Under the pieces are notes generated by a model. It was not told where the DNA came from. It did no database searches and worked only from the letters and a program-made list of their open reading frames with translations. A program made the translations under genes and the position numbers. Source: Methanomicrobiales archaeon HGW-Methanomicrobiales-3 (lineage in GTDB: Archaea > Halobacteriota > Methanomicrobia > Methanomicrobiales > Methanospirillaceae). Taken from it: DNA of 64,000 nt. Below are positions 1-10,773 of this stretch, one piece after another. Each line of letters begins with the position of its first letter. Positions within the stretch are counted from its first letter, which is position 1. Where the stretch lies: contig PGYK01000007.1 in the NCBI GenBank assembly GCA_002839605.1, positions 1 through 64,000 of the forward strand. Reading direction: 5' to 3'.

Positions 1-206
1 CGGCCATCCGGCAGCCCCTTTTTTGGGCTGTCCTGAAATAGGTCCGGAAAAAGGGGGTGTTTACGGCCCGCTATTTTGCAGGTTGAAATCTGGCAGAAAT
101 GGCACCGATCGGAAAAATTCTCGAAAATTGGGATGTTTTCCGCCCGCGTGGACATAATTTCCCGTGGAGAAAAAAGTGCCTTCGTCCGATTGGCAAACGG
201 AGCCTT

Positions 207-671
207 TTACGGGGTTTTTGGAGTGTCGTTCTTCCCCCCATCCCCCTCCTTCCGGAAGGGGATGTCGATCCGGAACGGCGCCTTCTTCCAGTACGCTTCC
301 CGGAAATGGGTGTTGCGATAATTCTCTGCGGTGTTCTCCTCGATCTCCGCGGTGGTATCCGGCAGGATATAGAACCGGCGGTACGCCCGCTCGTTCTGGG
401 TCCGCACCCAGAGCTCGCGCAGCACCCATGGCGGGACAGGAAGAGACCGGAGATCAGAAACAAGGTCCGGGAACTTGTTCTCAATGATGCAGTCATCATC
501 AAGCCCGTACCGGACTTTTGTCAGTTTCACGGCAACCAGGATCCTGTTGCGGTACATGAAACCGTGAAATGGTACGGACGGATCCGTGTTATCTGCCCAA
601 TGGTATCCCATCTCTTCAGCGCACTTTTTTGCCTCGTCTTTCAGGCTGGTTGCCGGTCGCCCTTTCACCAA
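207..671 (-). CDS. hypothetical protein (154 aa)
   Basis: Long ORF on the coding-like strand with balanced composition; no family recognised. Confidence 0.55.
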   Translation of the reverse strand: MVKGRPATSLKDEAKKCAEEMGYHWADNTDPSVPFHGFMYRNRILVAVKLTKVRYGLDDDCIIENKFPDLVSDLRSLPVPPWVLRELWVRTQNERAYRRFYILPDTTAEIEENTAENYRNTHFREAYWKKAPFRIDIPFRKEGDGGKNDTPKTP

Positions 672-902
672 TAATCACGCATCCTGCGGGAAAAAATTCC
701 CGCAAAAAAATTTTAAAAAAGGTTGAACCGGAAGCTGATACGCTTTCTTGTCTCAATGGTTCTGCCTTCGCAAAGCCGGGTCGATTTGCGGGGGCCAGAC
801 ATTATGTGACACTCAGCAGCGCTGTGCCGAATGCAGACGTTCCGGGCACTGGTGTCACCCGGCCAGATCCCCGGGCCAATTCCCCGGCCATTTTTTCCCA
901 CC

Positions 903-3602
903 TCAGGCAGCCCGCGGGAGCCACCGGTTTGGTTCCAGCCGGTACGTTCCTTTGGGAACAACGATCTCGAACCGTGCCCCTTTGCCCGGCACCCCGCATT
1001 CCGTGATCCTGATACCGGTCAGGGCAAGAACTTCCCGGACCAGGAAAAGCCCAAGGCCGGTATGCTTCCCGAACCCGCGATCAAAGATGATCTCCTTCTC
1101 TTCGGCCGGTATGCCGACCCCGTTGTCCTCCCAGACAACCAAAAGATCGCCTCCGGCATTGAATGACGAGACGGTGATCTCCGTCACTCTCTGCCCGTGG
1201 CGGACGGAGTTGTCAAGAAGGTTGAAAAATACTTTCTCCAGCATCGGGTCGGCATAGGCCCGGATCCCTTTGAGATCCGCGTTCAGTGCAATCGTGACCG
1301 GCACATACGAGTACGGGAGGATCGAATCCAGTTCCAGCCACTGCGGTTCGTGCGTACCAATGTCCTGGTACACCCGGGTAAACTCGATCTGGGACTGGAT
1401 TGCCGATGTGGCGGATCGCATGTTCCGGAGAATCTCGTCCATTTTCGGATTATCGCAGTTTTTCTCCGCGATCGCAAGGTACCCGAGGATCACCGAGACC
1501 TTGTTGAGGATATCGTGCCGCGTGATGCCGGTCAGAAGGTTGAGCTGGTGGTTTGCCGTATGAAGCGCCTCCTCCGCCCGTTTGCGATCGGTGATATCCT
1601 GGTTCGCTCCATGCGTCCTGATGGTCCTGCCCGCAGAATCCTTGGTGATCCCGATCCGCACCACGATGTGACGGATGGCCCCGTCCCGGCGGACGATCCG
1701 GTGCTCCAGTTGTGACATGTAGCCCGGATCGGTTGTGTTTCTGGCTTTCTCCACTTCTTCGAAAACAAGATGGCGATCTTCAAAGTGGACAAACTCCCGG
1801 GTATAGGTTTCGGCGCTCATCTGGTTCCCTCCTTCACGCCTTGCCGAAGTTCCGTACATGGCATAGAACCGGTCATCAAAGGTGAAGATCCCAGAACCCA
1901 CATCGTACTCCCAGTTCACCAGATCTGCAAGGTCCATTGCCTCGGCAAGCATCTGCCGGCTCTCATGGAGTGCATCTTCTGCCCGCTTTCGTCCGGTGAC
2001 ATCCCGGATGGAGAGGAGGATGACAACAGAATTTCCAAAGGGAATCTTCTTTCCTATACTTTCGATCCAGATCTCCCGTTTTTTCTCGGTGAGGATCTGA
2101 TAGAGGGCAACATATGAGTCAGTGCCGCGTGCCACTTTCTCAAAATCCTGGAGCACGTCATTCCGGGAATCCGGCGCAACAAACTCCATGACATTGCGTT
2201 TCCCGGCGATTCCCTCATAATCTTCCAGATCAACAATCCGGCTCCCTGCCCGGTTGACAAAGAGGATGGTGCCGGCAAAGTCGATGATCAGGATGCCGTC
2301 AAGAGTATTTTCCACCAGTGCCCGGAATTTTACTTCGCTCTCCTTAAGGGCCTGCTCGTTTGCCTCAAGTTCATCATACTTTCTTTTGAGTTTCTCTTCG
2401 GCGGCTGAGATCAGTTCGTTTGCCGCATTGAGTTTTTGGTTCTTTTCAATGAGTTCATCCTCAACCCGTTTGAGTTTGGTAACATCAGCGGTGATGGTCA
2501 GGATGGCAGGCTGGTTGTTGAAGGTGATCGGGATCGTGGAGAAGAGAACATGTACCTGCTGCCCCTCCTTGCCGGTCAGCGCCAGCGGCACATTCTCAAG
2601 CCCGCCGGAAGCAATAAAGCGTGCAATGAGCCGGGCAGAGTCCGCCAGGGAGAGAAGACCGAGATCGAGATGTGTCTTTCCGAGGATCTCTTCTTCCTGA
2701 AATCCGCTTACGGAAATAAAGGCCTTGTTGACGGCAAGGAACCGATTGCCCGGGAAACTGTTGATGGCGATCGGGTACGGGCTGTTCTCAAAGATTGTCC
2801 GGAATGTACTGTCGCTCTCTTCAGGAGCTTCCGCTGCACGATCAGCCGCGGTAATGTCCTGAATGCGTACCCGGGCTCCAAAAAAGATGCCGTTGTCCAT
2901 CACCGGTATCGCATTGACAAGGACAGAAACAAGCGACCCGTCTTTTCTTTTGATCCGCATCGGGATATCTTTGATAATCTCTCCTTTCCTGCACGTTTTT
3001 ACCGCATCGTAAAACGCACTCCCATCATCGGAAAAAATGTTCTTTGATGCAGATTCCGGAATCCTTCCCACCAATTCAGAGGAGTCATATCCGATGATTG
3101 ACCGGACTTGCGGGGAAATATACGTGGGGCGCAAATCCTTGTCAAGAATGAGAAGCATGTCAGCGGACTGTCTGGCAATGCTCCGGAACCGGTCCCCGCT
3201 CCTGAAGAATTCCCGTTCGGCCTCTTTTCTTTGCACAATCTGACGGATCTGGTGTGCAAGTTCCGCAAACCGGGACTGCGGTTCTTTACCTTTCTGGAGA
3301 TAGAAATCGGCCCCGTTGTTGATGGCCTCGATCACGATCTCTTCCCGGCCGCGTCCGGTGAAGAGGATGAACGGGATGTCGCCATATCTCTCCCGGACGA
3401 TTTTTAAAAATGCGATCCCGTCCATGCCCGGCATCTGGTAACCGGAGATGATGACATCATATGACGGAATAGAAGCATCTTCCAGAACTTCTTTTGCTGA
3501 AGTTGAGGTAGTGACTTTAAACCCGCCGGTCTGTTCAAGGAATATCTGGGCAATGTCGAGGAGATCGCGTTCATCGTCGACATAGAGGACAGATATCATC
3601 AA
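903..3602 (-). CDS. N-terminal receiver + multiple PAS + histidine kinase (HATPase) hybrid, 899 aa
   Basis: VLYVDDERDLL receiver start, repeated PAS blocks, H-box TRHDILNK, HATPase motifs DNSVRHG / EDNGVGIP / GLGLFLVREVL. Confidence 0.93.
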   Translation of the reverse strand: MMISVLYVDDERDLLDIAQIFLEQTGGFKVTTSTSAKEVLEDASIPSYDVIISGYQMPGMDGIAFLKIVRERYGDIPFILFTGRGREEIVIEAINNGADFYLQKGKEPQSRFAELAHQIRQIVQRKEAEREFFRSGDRFRSIARQSADMLLILDKDLRPTYISPQVRSIIGYDSSELVGRIPESASKNIFSDDGSAFYDAVKTCRKGEIIKDIPMRIKRKDGSLVSVLVNAIPVMDNGIFFGARVRIQDITAADRAAEAPEESDSTFRTIFENSPYPIAINSFPGNRFLAVNKAFISVSGFQEEEILGKTHLDLGLLSLADSARLIARFIASGGLENVPLALTGKEGQQVHVLFSTIPITFNNQPAILTITADVTKLKRVEDELIEKNQKLNAANELISAAEEKLKRKYDELEANEQALKESEVKFRALVENTLDGILIIDFAGTILFVNRAGSRIVDLEDYEGIAGKRNVMEFVAPDSRNDVLQDFEKVARGTDSYVALYQILTEKKREIWIESIGKKIPFGNSVVILLSIRDVTGRKRAEDALHESRQMLAEAMDLADLVNWEYDVGSGIFTFDDRFYAMYGTSARREGGNQMSAETYTREFVHFEDRHLVFEEVEKARNTTDPGYMSQLEHRIVRRDGAIRHIVVRIGITKDSAGRTIRTHGANQDITDRKRAEEALHTANHQLNLLTGITRHDILNKVSVILGYLAIAEKNCDNPKMDEILRNMRSATSAIQSQIEFTRVYQDIGTHEPQWLELDSILPYSYVPVTIALNADLKGIRAYADPMLEKVFFNLLDNSVRHGQRVTEITVSSFNAGGDLLVVWEDNGVGIPAEEKEIIFDRGFGKHTGLGLFLVREVLALTGIRITECGVPGKGARFEIVVPKGTYRLEPNRWLPRAA

Positions 3603-3678
3603 AACATCCTATCTAGGATGATCCGCCTCAGAACATATAAACGAATCCTTGGACGCCTGAGATCTCAAAAGGCGGAAG

Positions 3679-5493
3679 TCAAAAGTCCGGTGCGATCCGG
3701 CAGGAGGCGTGTGGGACTCTCATCTCAAAGCGGGCTCCCCGCCCCGGTTCACCGTTCTCGGTGATTGTGATGCCGGTGATCCCGAGGATCTCCCGTGAGA
3801 GGGCAAGGCCTAATCCCGTGTTCCTGCCAAATCCCCGCTCAAAGATCTTCTCCTTCTCATCCGCGGCTACGCCATCGCCGTCATCCTCACAGATAACGAG
3901 ACGATCGGCTCCGCATTCGATGAGCTGGAAGCGGATAGTCGTGATCGTGTTGCCGTACCGGACCGCGTTCTCGATTAAGTTGTAGATCACCTTCACGATC
4001 AGCGGATCTGAGAAAATCTCAAAACCAGAGGGGAGATCGTTTTGTATCACGACATCCCCGCAAGCTGCCTTCCGTGCTGCTCTATCCACGATTGTCCTTA
4101 TGTCATGCCATACGGGTGTCTGGACCCCGACCTTCTCGTACTCTTTGGTGAACTGGATCATGGAGGCGATTCTTTCGGCAGCGGCAATCGCGATCCGGCA
4201 GTACTCATCGTTTTGGGAATCATCCTCATGTTCTTCCAGCATCGAAAGGTATGCCATGAGTACCATCAGCTGGTTGTTGATGTCATGACGGGTGATACTG
4301 TTGAGAATCGCGAGTTTCCGGTTTGCCAGAAGAAGAGCCTCTTCCGCCCTCCTGCGTTCGGTGATATCACGATCCATGCCCCGGAACCCGGTGATCCCAC
4401 CCGTTGCATCCACGATTGGTATGATGGCACTTTCGAATAGCCGGGTGGTCCCGTCTTTTTTCAGCCACCGTATGTTCAAGGTACCGGGTCTGCGATCCAT
4501 ACTTTCGATGCAGCTGGCCATCAGTTCCCGGACCCGGGCCTCATCATCAGGATGGATAAGTGGGAATGCGCTGGTGCCGAGTATTTCACCGACCGGGTAT
4601 CCGAGCAGATTCTCGACAGCGGGATTACTGTAGGTATGCCTGCCTTCGAGATCGGTCTCCCATATCCAGTCCGTGGTGGTTTCGACCAGATCGCGGTATT
4701 TCCTCTCGCTCTCGCTTAATGCCTGTTCTGCCCTGACGCGCCCGGTGATATCCCGCATGATGACCTGGGCTCCGGCAAATTCTCCATCATGGATAATGGG
4801 AACGGCTTTGACGTTGACCAGTATGGTGTTCCCGTTCTTGTGTACGAGCATGGTCTCAAAAATATCAACGGTTTCCCCCCGCATGTTAGCGTGGATGCCA
4901 TTGAGAAATACCGGGCCGCTCCTTGAAAAGATCGTTGTGGCAGCAAACTCCACAGACTTTCCTACCAGTTCTTCCGGGTCATACCCGATGATCGTTCTTG
5001 CCGACGGGGAGACATAGGTCGGGCTCATGGTTTTGTCGATGGTAAAAATAAGGTCTGAAGAACGCTCGGCCATCCCGCGGAATTGTTTCTCGCTCATCTC
5101 CAGTTCCAGCATGGCCTGTTTTCTCTGAACCGCCTTTTGGACTGCATGGATGAGTTTGACAACCTGCGCCTTTGGATCCCCGTGTTTCGGAACAAAGGAA
5201 TCGGCACCGCTGTTGAACGCCTCAATAATACTACCCTCTCTTCCGGGACGGGTGAACAGGATGAATGGGATGTCCCCGTATTGATCCCGGACTGCCTTGA
5301 GGAATGCAATCCCGTCCATCCCCGGCATACCGATATCGACAATGATGGCATCGTATGCCCGGCTTTTCAGCAGCACAAATGCCGACTCCATGGTGGGGCA
5401 GGTATCAGGGGAGAACGAACCCTCATGCTCAGGCAGGTGCCTGAATAATTCCGTCAGGGCGGGGTCATCATCAACAAAGAGAACGGGGATCAT
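3679..5493 (-). CDS. N-terminal receiver + PAS + histidine kinase hybrid, 604 aa
   Basis: VLFVDDDPALT and VDIGMPGMDG receiver motifs, two PAS domains, H-box TRHDINNQ, HATPase ENAVRYG / EDDGDGV / GLGLALSREIL. Confidence 0.93.
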   Translation of the reverse strand: MIPVLFVDDDPALTELFRHLPEHEGSFSPDTCPTMESAFVLLKSRAYDAIIVDIGMPGMDGIAFLKAVRDQYGDIPFILFTRPGREGSIIEAFNSGADSFVPKHGDPKAQVVKLIHAVQKAVQRKQAMLELEMSEKQFRGMAERSSDLIFTIDKTMSPTYVSPSARTIIGYDPEELVGKSVEFAATTIFSRSGPVFLNGIHANMRGETVDIFETMLVHKNGNTILVNVKAVPIIHDGEFAGAQVIMRDITGRVRAEQALSESERKYRDLVETTTDWIWETDLEGRHTYSNPAVENLLGYPVGEILGTSAFPLIHPDDEARVRELMASCIESMDRRPGTLNIRWLKKDGTTRLFESAIIPIVDATGGITGFRGMDRDITERRRAEEALLLANRKLAILNSITRHDINNQLMVLMAYLSMLEEHEDDSQNDEYCRIAIAAAERIASMIQFTKEYEKVGVQTPVWHDIRTIVDRAARKAACGDVVIQNDLPSGFEIFSDPLIVKVIYNLIENAVRYGNTITTIRFQLIECGADRLVICEDDGDGVAADEKEKIFERGFGRNTGLGLALSREILGITGITITENGEPGRGARFEMRVPHASCRIAPDF

Positions 5494-5707
5494 TTTCGTG
5501 GCCGGAACAACTGGTAATCAAGAGAAGAGTCCGTTAAAAGAAAAAGGTTCGCAATCTGGAAAATACTTTCAGGTTTTCTGGAAACATACCCGTTACCTGC
5601 ATCATTACGGTTTTTTATGGCTACCCTCATACGGGGCACCATCTCCCATGACCGCGATTCTCGCCATCAGCGTCCTGTGGCTACCGTTCAGCAATTCACA
5701 AATCCAC

Positions 5708-6931
5708 TCAAAAATCCGGTAAACCCCGGCACAGCGGCCGGGCCAGATGTCTCCGTGCAGTCGGGGGTACTTCATACCATCCCGGCGCGAGCGTGCGGGG
5801 GATCTCCTGCACTTCCGGCGCGTCCTTACGGGCACTGCACTTTTTGCACTTCCAGCCTTTTCCTTTTCCATCACTGGTCATCCGCTTGTTGCACGCGGTA
5901 CAGAGCGGCGGGCGGGTTGTCTCCGCCTTCGCAAGCGAGACGATCTTCAGTTTTTCCAGGTTGATACTTCCCTTCTTGAAGCTCCCGACCGCGATCACGC
6001 GGTCGCTTGGCAGGAGCTGCCGGACGATCTGGCGGAAGTTCTTGGTCGGTTCGTAGGCCATGCACCGGACCGGGTGTTCTCCGTCTTTCATGACAAACGA
6101 GACGTGACCCCCCGTCCCCGTCTGCGGCGCTTGGGTGACGGTGCCCGGCACGAAGTACGAGAGGAGTTCGTGGAGGTGCCCGGTCGTTCCGGGCAGGAGG
6201 TGGGCGTCCGTGCCCTGGTTGGTCACCCAGATCTGCTCGATGCCGGGCGGCTCTGATCCGATCATCTGCCGGGCGGCCATCACCCACTGCGGGCTCTCGC
6301 CCCGGATTCCAAAGAGGACCGGGTCGGGAGTGTGCGGGACGCAGACAACGAGATCGTTTGCGCCGTCAACGGTGTCCCAGGTGTGGGGGAAGGTTGCCGC
6401 CTCTGCTGCAAACAGGCTTGCCCGATCAACCTCGCGGGGGGTGCCGAAGCGTTCCGGCTGCCTGTACACGAGGATCTCGGAGGTTGTATCCGGAAGCTCG
6501 CTTGCAACCGCAGCGGTTGCCCCGATCAGTCCCCGTCTGTTCTTCCAGCCCCGGTACCGGGCCCCGGCTCTGTTAAGGATGGCGATGGCTTCTTCGACCG
6601 TACAGAAGTCCGTGACCGCTTTTTGGTAAAAGGCCGGGTCAATTTTCCGGTCCGCGACCACAACGCCCGGGTTGGTGTTCCCGCACGATTGATCCGCGAG
6701 CTCCTCCACGAGATCGCACGCTAGGGTGAATGCATGCTCCGGGTCTCCTTCCACATCGAGCATCACCGCCGCATTGCCCCTTGTTTTCCAGGTCACGTTC
6801 GGGTTGAGCCGGACGAGCCGGGCCTCGCGCACCCGCATGTGCCTGCGGATCAGCCGCCGGGCAAGGACTGCCCCGAGGTAGGTTGTACACATCCCCTGCG
6901 GCGAGTCCGTGTCATCGATCCCGATCAGCAT
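5708..6931 (-). CDS. tiaS: tRNA(Ile2) 2-agmatinylcytidine synthetase TiaS
   Basis: MLIGIDDTDSPQGMCTTYLG N-terminus and C-terminal CxxC zinc ribbon; start chosen at the MLIGIDD Met inside the longer ORF. Confidence 0.9.
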   Translation of the reverse strand: MLIGIDDTDSPQGMCTTYLGAVLARRLIRRHMRVREARLVRLNPNVTWKTRGNAAVMLDVEGDPEHAFTLACDLVEELADQSCGNTNPGVVVADRKIDPAFYQKAVTDFCTVEEAIAILNRAGARYRGWKNRRGLIGATAAVASELPDTTSEILVYRQPERFGTPREVDRASLFAAEAATFPHTWDTVDGANDLVVCVPHTPDPVLFGIRGESPQWVMAARQMIGSEPPGIEQIWVTNQGTDAHLLPGTTGHLHELLSYFVPGTVTQAPQTGTGGHVSFVMKDGEHPVRCMAYEPTKNFRQIVRQLLPSDRVIAVGSFKKGSINLEKLKIVSLAKAETTRPPLCTACNKRMTSDGKGKGWKCKKCSARKDAPEVQEIPRTLAPGWYEVPPTARRHLARPLCRGLPDF

Positions 6932-6934
6932 GTC

Positions 6935-6946
6935 TATATTAATATA
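6935..6946. promoter_or_regulatory. palindromic TATA-like element in the 43-bp divergent tiaS/HTH intergenic
   Basis: TATATTAATATA between the two inferred start codons (6931 minus, 6975 plus). Confidence 0.45.
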
Positions 6947-6974
6947 TGGGCACGCTCCATCCATTTGTATCTAC

Positions 6975-7901
6975 ATGTCCCAGGACCGCCAGCACCAGCT
7001 GGTCATGAGCGTGATGATCACGGCCGGCTTCCATGTCTCGGAGAGGTTCACCTTACGCCCGCGGAGTTTCGACCTCATCGCGCGCAATGACGAGACGCTG
7101 CTCGTCATCAAGGTGGTCTCCCATATCGACAGTGTCAGCGAGGAGGTGGCGTTCGATATCGAGCTCATCTCGCGCCTGCTGTGCGGTATCCCGCTCATAG
7201 TCGGCGAGCGGGCCCGGGACGCGGAGCTGGAGCGCGGGGCAGTGTACGTGCGGTATGGGATCTATGCGATCAGCCCCGCCACGCTCTATGATTATTTCGT
7301 GGAGAAGATCCCGCCGCTCGTCTATGCATCGCCCGGCGGGCTCTATGTCAATATCAACGGCGATGTGCTCAAGGATCTCCGCGAGAAGCGGAACATGTCG
7401 CTTGGCGATCTCGGCCACGTGCTTGGGGTCTCGCGCCGGACCATCAGCAAGTACGAGAGCGGGATGGGAACAACGCTCGATGTGGCGATCCGGATCGAGG
7501 AGTTTTTCGATACCGGGGTTGTCGAGTCCATCGACATCATCCGGCACGCGCCGCCTAAGGTGATGGATGGCGAGAAGAAGGAGACCGGTCTCCACCCGCA
7601 GAGCCCCATGGAGTTTTTAGAGCAGATCGGGGTCCATCTCCACACGCTCCACGGGGCGCCGTTCCAGGCCCTGCTCACGTTTGACAAGCACACCATCCTC
7701 ACTGGCTACGGCCCGACCCAGAAGGTTGTAAAACGGGCAGCCCTTATCGGCAATCTCTCGCAGATCGCGAACAAGCATGCGATGTGCGTGCTCACCGATT
7801 CCACAAAAGAGAAGAAGATCGGAAAGACTCTCGTAATTGGTGAGAAGCGGCTGCACCGGATCGAGGACGGCTTCGAGCTGCTCGACCTGCTGGGCGAGTG
7901 A
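6975..7901 (+). CDS. archaeal HTH-type (Cro/CI-like) transcriptional regulator
   Basis: Inferred start MSQDRQHQ; HTH LGDLGHVLGVSRRTISKYESG; resembles the conserved archaeal putative HTH regulator family. Confidence 0.85.
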   Translation: MSQDRQHQLVMSVMITAGFHVSERFTLRPRSFDLIARNDETLLVIKVVSHIDSVSEEVAFDIELISRLLCGIPLIVGERARDAELERGAVYVRYGIYAISPATLYDYFVEKIPPLVYASPGGLYVNINGDVLKDLREKRNMSLGDLGHVLGVSRRTISKYESGMGTTLDVAIRIEEFFDTGVVESIDIIRHAPPKVMDGEKKETGLHPQSPMEFLEQIGVHLHTLHGAPFQALLTFDKHTILTGYGPTQKVVKRAALIGNLSQIANKHAMCVLTDSTKEKKIGKTLVIGEKRLHRIEDGFELLDLLGE

Positions 7902-7916
7902 CGCGTTTCAACAACG

Positions 7917-7925
7917 TTTATATAG
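7917..7925 (+). promoter_or_regulatory. TATA box of the thermosome gene
   Basis: TTTATATAG about 40 nt upstream of ATG 7965, with GGTGAT SD-like sequence before the start. Confidence 0.6.
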
Positions 7926-7964
7926 AACCGCAGACCAATTTTAGTGCTAAAAGTGGTGATTTTT

Positions 7965-9626
7965 ATGTCACAGCAACTTGGTGGACAGCAGATACTTATT
8001 CTCAAGGAAGGCAGCACCCGTACCCGCGGCCGCGACGCTCAGGGTATGAACATCACCGCCGCAAAGGCAGTGGCAAGTGCAGTCAGGACCACGCTCGGTC
8101 CCAAGGGCATGGACAAGATGCTCGTCGACACGATTGGCGACGTAGTGATCACGAATGACGGTGTCACGATCCTCAAGGAAATGGACATCGAGCACCCGGC
8201 CGCAAAGATGATGGTCGAGGTTGCAAAGACCCAGGATGACGAAGTCGGGGATGGAACCACCTCCGCAGTCGTTATCGCAGGTGAACTTTTAAAGAAGGCT
8301 GAAGACCTTCTTGAGCAGGACGTCCACCCGACGGTCATCGCTCACGGTTACCGCATGGCAGCCGAGAAGGCCCAGGAGTTCTTAAAGGACATCGCCTTCG
8401 ACATCAAGGTCTCGGACAAGACGCTCCTGAAAAACATTGCAGGAACCGCCATGACCGGCAAGGGTGCAGAGGCCAGCAAGGACAAGCTCTGTGACCTCGT
8501 TGTCAAGGCAGTCACCATGGTCACTGACGATGACGGCACCGTTGACATCGAGAACATCAAGGTCGAGAAGAAGACCGGTGGCTCGATCGAGGACTCCGAG
8601 ATCGTTGAGGGAGTACTCATCGACAAGGAACGTGTCCATCCCACGATGCCAAAGAAGGTCACCAATGCAAAGATCCTTCTCCTGAATGCAGCAGTCGAGT
8701 TCAAGAAGACCGAAGTTGATGCCGAGATCAACATCACCAGCCCCGACCAGCTCCAGGCATTCCTCGATGAGGAAGAGCGCATGGTTAAGGGAATTGTTGA
8801 CAAGATCGTCAAGAGCGGTGCAAATGTCCTCTTCTGCCAGAAGGGTATCGACGACATCGCACAGCACTACCTGGCAAAGGCCGGACTCTTTGCAACCCGC
8901 CGTGTCAAGAAGAGCGACATGGAGAAACTCGCCCGGGCAACCGGTGCAAGCCTCGTCTCCTCCATTGATGCAATCGGCAAGGAAGAGCTCGGCAAGGCCG
9001 GACTTGTTGAAGAGCGCAAGGTTGGCGGCGAAGAGATGACCTTTGTCGAGCAGTGCAAGAACCCCAAGGCAGTCTCGATCATTGTCAAGGGCGGCACCGA
9101 GCACGTTGTTGACGAGCTCGAGCGCGCCATCCACGACGCACTCCGCGTTGTCGGTGTTGTTGTCGAGGACAAGAAGGTAGTTGCCGGTGGCGGCGCACCC
9201 GAGACCGAGCTCTCGCTCCGTCTCCGCGAGTACGCAGCAACCGTTGGTGGCCGGGCCCAGCTCGCCATCGAGGCATTCGCATCTGCACTCGAGATCATCC
9301 CGCGCACCCTCGCCGAGAACGCAGGACTCGACCCCATCGACATGCTTGTCGAGATCCGTGCAGCTCACGAGAAGGGCAAGAAGACCTTCGGCCTGAATGT
9401 GTTCGAAGGCAAGACAGTCGACATGAAGGCAGCCGGCGTTGTCGAGCCGCTCCGTGTCAAGACCCAGGCAATCTCCTCAGCAGCAGAAGCAGCAATCATG
9501 ATCCTGCGCATTGACGATGTCATTGCCTCGTCCAAGAGCCCGATGCCCGAAGGCGGTATGCCCCCCGGCGGCATGGGCGGAATGGGTGGCATGGGCGGTA
9601 TGCCCCCCGGCATGGGCGACTTCTAA
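7965..9626 (+). CDS. thermosome subunit (group II chaperonin)
   Basis: [38 protein letters not shown]-terminal GGM-rich tail. Confidence 0.98.
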   Translation: MSQQLGGQQILILKEGSTRTRGRDAQGMNITAAKAVASAVRTTLGPKGMDKMLVDTIGDVVITNDGVTILKEMDIEHPAAKMMVEVAKTQDDEVGDGTTSAVVIAGELLKKAEDLLEQDVHPTVIAHGYRMAAEKAQEFLKDIAFDIKVSDKTLLKNIAGTAMTGKGAEASKDKLCDLVVKAVTMVTDDDGTVDIENIKVEKKTGGSIEDSEIVEGVLIDKERVHPTMPKKVTNAKILLLNAAVEFKKTEVDAEINITSPDQLQAFLDEEERMVKGIVDKIVKSGANVLFCQKGIDDIAQHYLAKAGLFATRRVKKSDMEKLARATGASLVSSIDAIGKEELGKAGLVEERKVGGEEMTFVEQCKNPKAVSIIVKGGTEHVVDELERAIHDALRVVGVVVEDKKVVAGGGAPETELSLRLREYAATVGGRAQLAIEAFASALEIIPRTLAENAGLDPIDMLVEIRAAHEKGKKTFGLNVFEGKTVDMKAAGVVEPLRVKTQAISSAAEAAIMILRIDDVIASSKSPMPEGGMPPGGMGGMGGMGGMPPGMGDF

Positions 9627-9960
9627 ACCCCAAAATTTTTTTCCTGCTATCCTTTTTTTTGATTTTTCCTGTACTGAAAATGCCACTGGCATATTCTTCT
9701 GCGGCAAAAAAACGGTTCCCCGCTGCCACACCGCAGGTCACGTCTCGTGAACATTGTGTTGAACTCTGTTCCGAAGATATCCCAAACAGAATGGTAACCT
9801 TCTGACGGGACATCCCTGAGATAAAAAGGGACCCGATTGTTCATTGTACCTCGGTAAAGACAACGAAAAGGACCGGTTGGCCAGGTGCATTTTTCAGCCG
9901 GTCCGGAGATGTCGCACCGTGATACCCGTTGATCACCAAAATAGGGAAAAGAAGAATTGG

Positions 9961-10524
9961 TTATGCGATGGTTGCTGTCGGTATTGCGGTCTTCTGCTGG
10001 GTGGGTGCACCAACCACGGAGAGACCTTTTTTGACAACAATAATTCCCGTGGCATTGGTATAGGGGTCGATGTACCCATACGTACCTTCTTTCTGGCTGA
10101 AGGTGTACCCAAAGGAAGCTCCGTGAACTACATCCCCGGAGACGAACTTGATTCCCATGTCAGGGAGTGTCTGGATCTTGTGAACGGTCCTGTCCTCGTT
10201 GATCCAGGTGATGCCGGTACCCGGCAGGACCATCATCTCCTGCGGAACGAACGTATTGTTCCTGATGTAAATGACCGTGGTCTTTGAGTGGGTCAGTTCC
10301 GGCATAGGTGTTGCCGTGAGGGTGACATCGACCGTAACCTCTTCGGTCACTTCTGCCGGTGCCGTGGTGGTTACCGGGGGTTGTGTCTCAGCGGCGGTTG
10401 CCGCTGGCATTGTGGTTTCAGGCGTGGGTTCAGGTGTCGGAACCGTTGTGGCTGCCGGCTGGGTACAGCCGCTTGCCGCAACCAGCAGGATGATGAGGAT
10501 GCACAATCCGATGAATCTCTTCAT
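9961..10524 (-). CDS. lipoprotein with Thr/Pro-rich linker and cupredoxin-like domain
   Basis: Lipobox VAASGCTQP, TPEPTPETT linker, then NNTFVPQEMMVLPGTGITWINEDRTVHKI cupredoxin-like segment. Confidence 0.8.
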   Translation of the reverse strand: MKRFIGLCILIILLVAASGCTQPAATTVPTPEPTPETTMPAATAAETQPPVTTTAPAEVTEEVTVDVTLTATPMPELTHSKTTVIYIRNNTFVPQEMMVLPGTGITWINEDRTVHKIQTLPDMGIKFVSGDVVHGASFGYTFSQKEGTYGYIDPYTNATGIIVVKKGLSVVGAPTQQKTAIPTATIA

Positions 10525-10773
10525 GGTCAGATAATTGATTTCGCCGTATTATTAATTTTACTTAATGTATTAACCGCAAAATTACTTCCGGGCTTCAGAA
10601 TTTCTTCTGGTTGAGAAAAAAAGCGATTTTTGGATTTTTTGGATCCGCCATGGGAATGACTATCACTACAAATCCATTCCGGCCCCTCCGGATTCAGAAG
10701 CTAATGGGTTAAAATCTGCCATTTTTTCCGGACGGCAACAGGTTAATGAACCCTGACGACTCCAGTATCTCCC

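Noticed and set aside
8382-9368. 328-aa minus-strand ORF antisense to the thermosome gene
   Set aside because: Fully inside a highly conserved chaperonin gene; composition (Leu/Asp/Cys-rich) is the expected shadow of its codon usage
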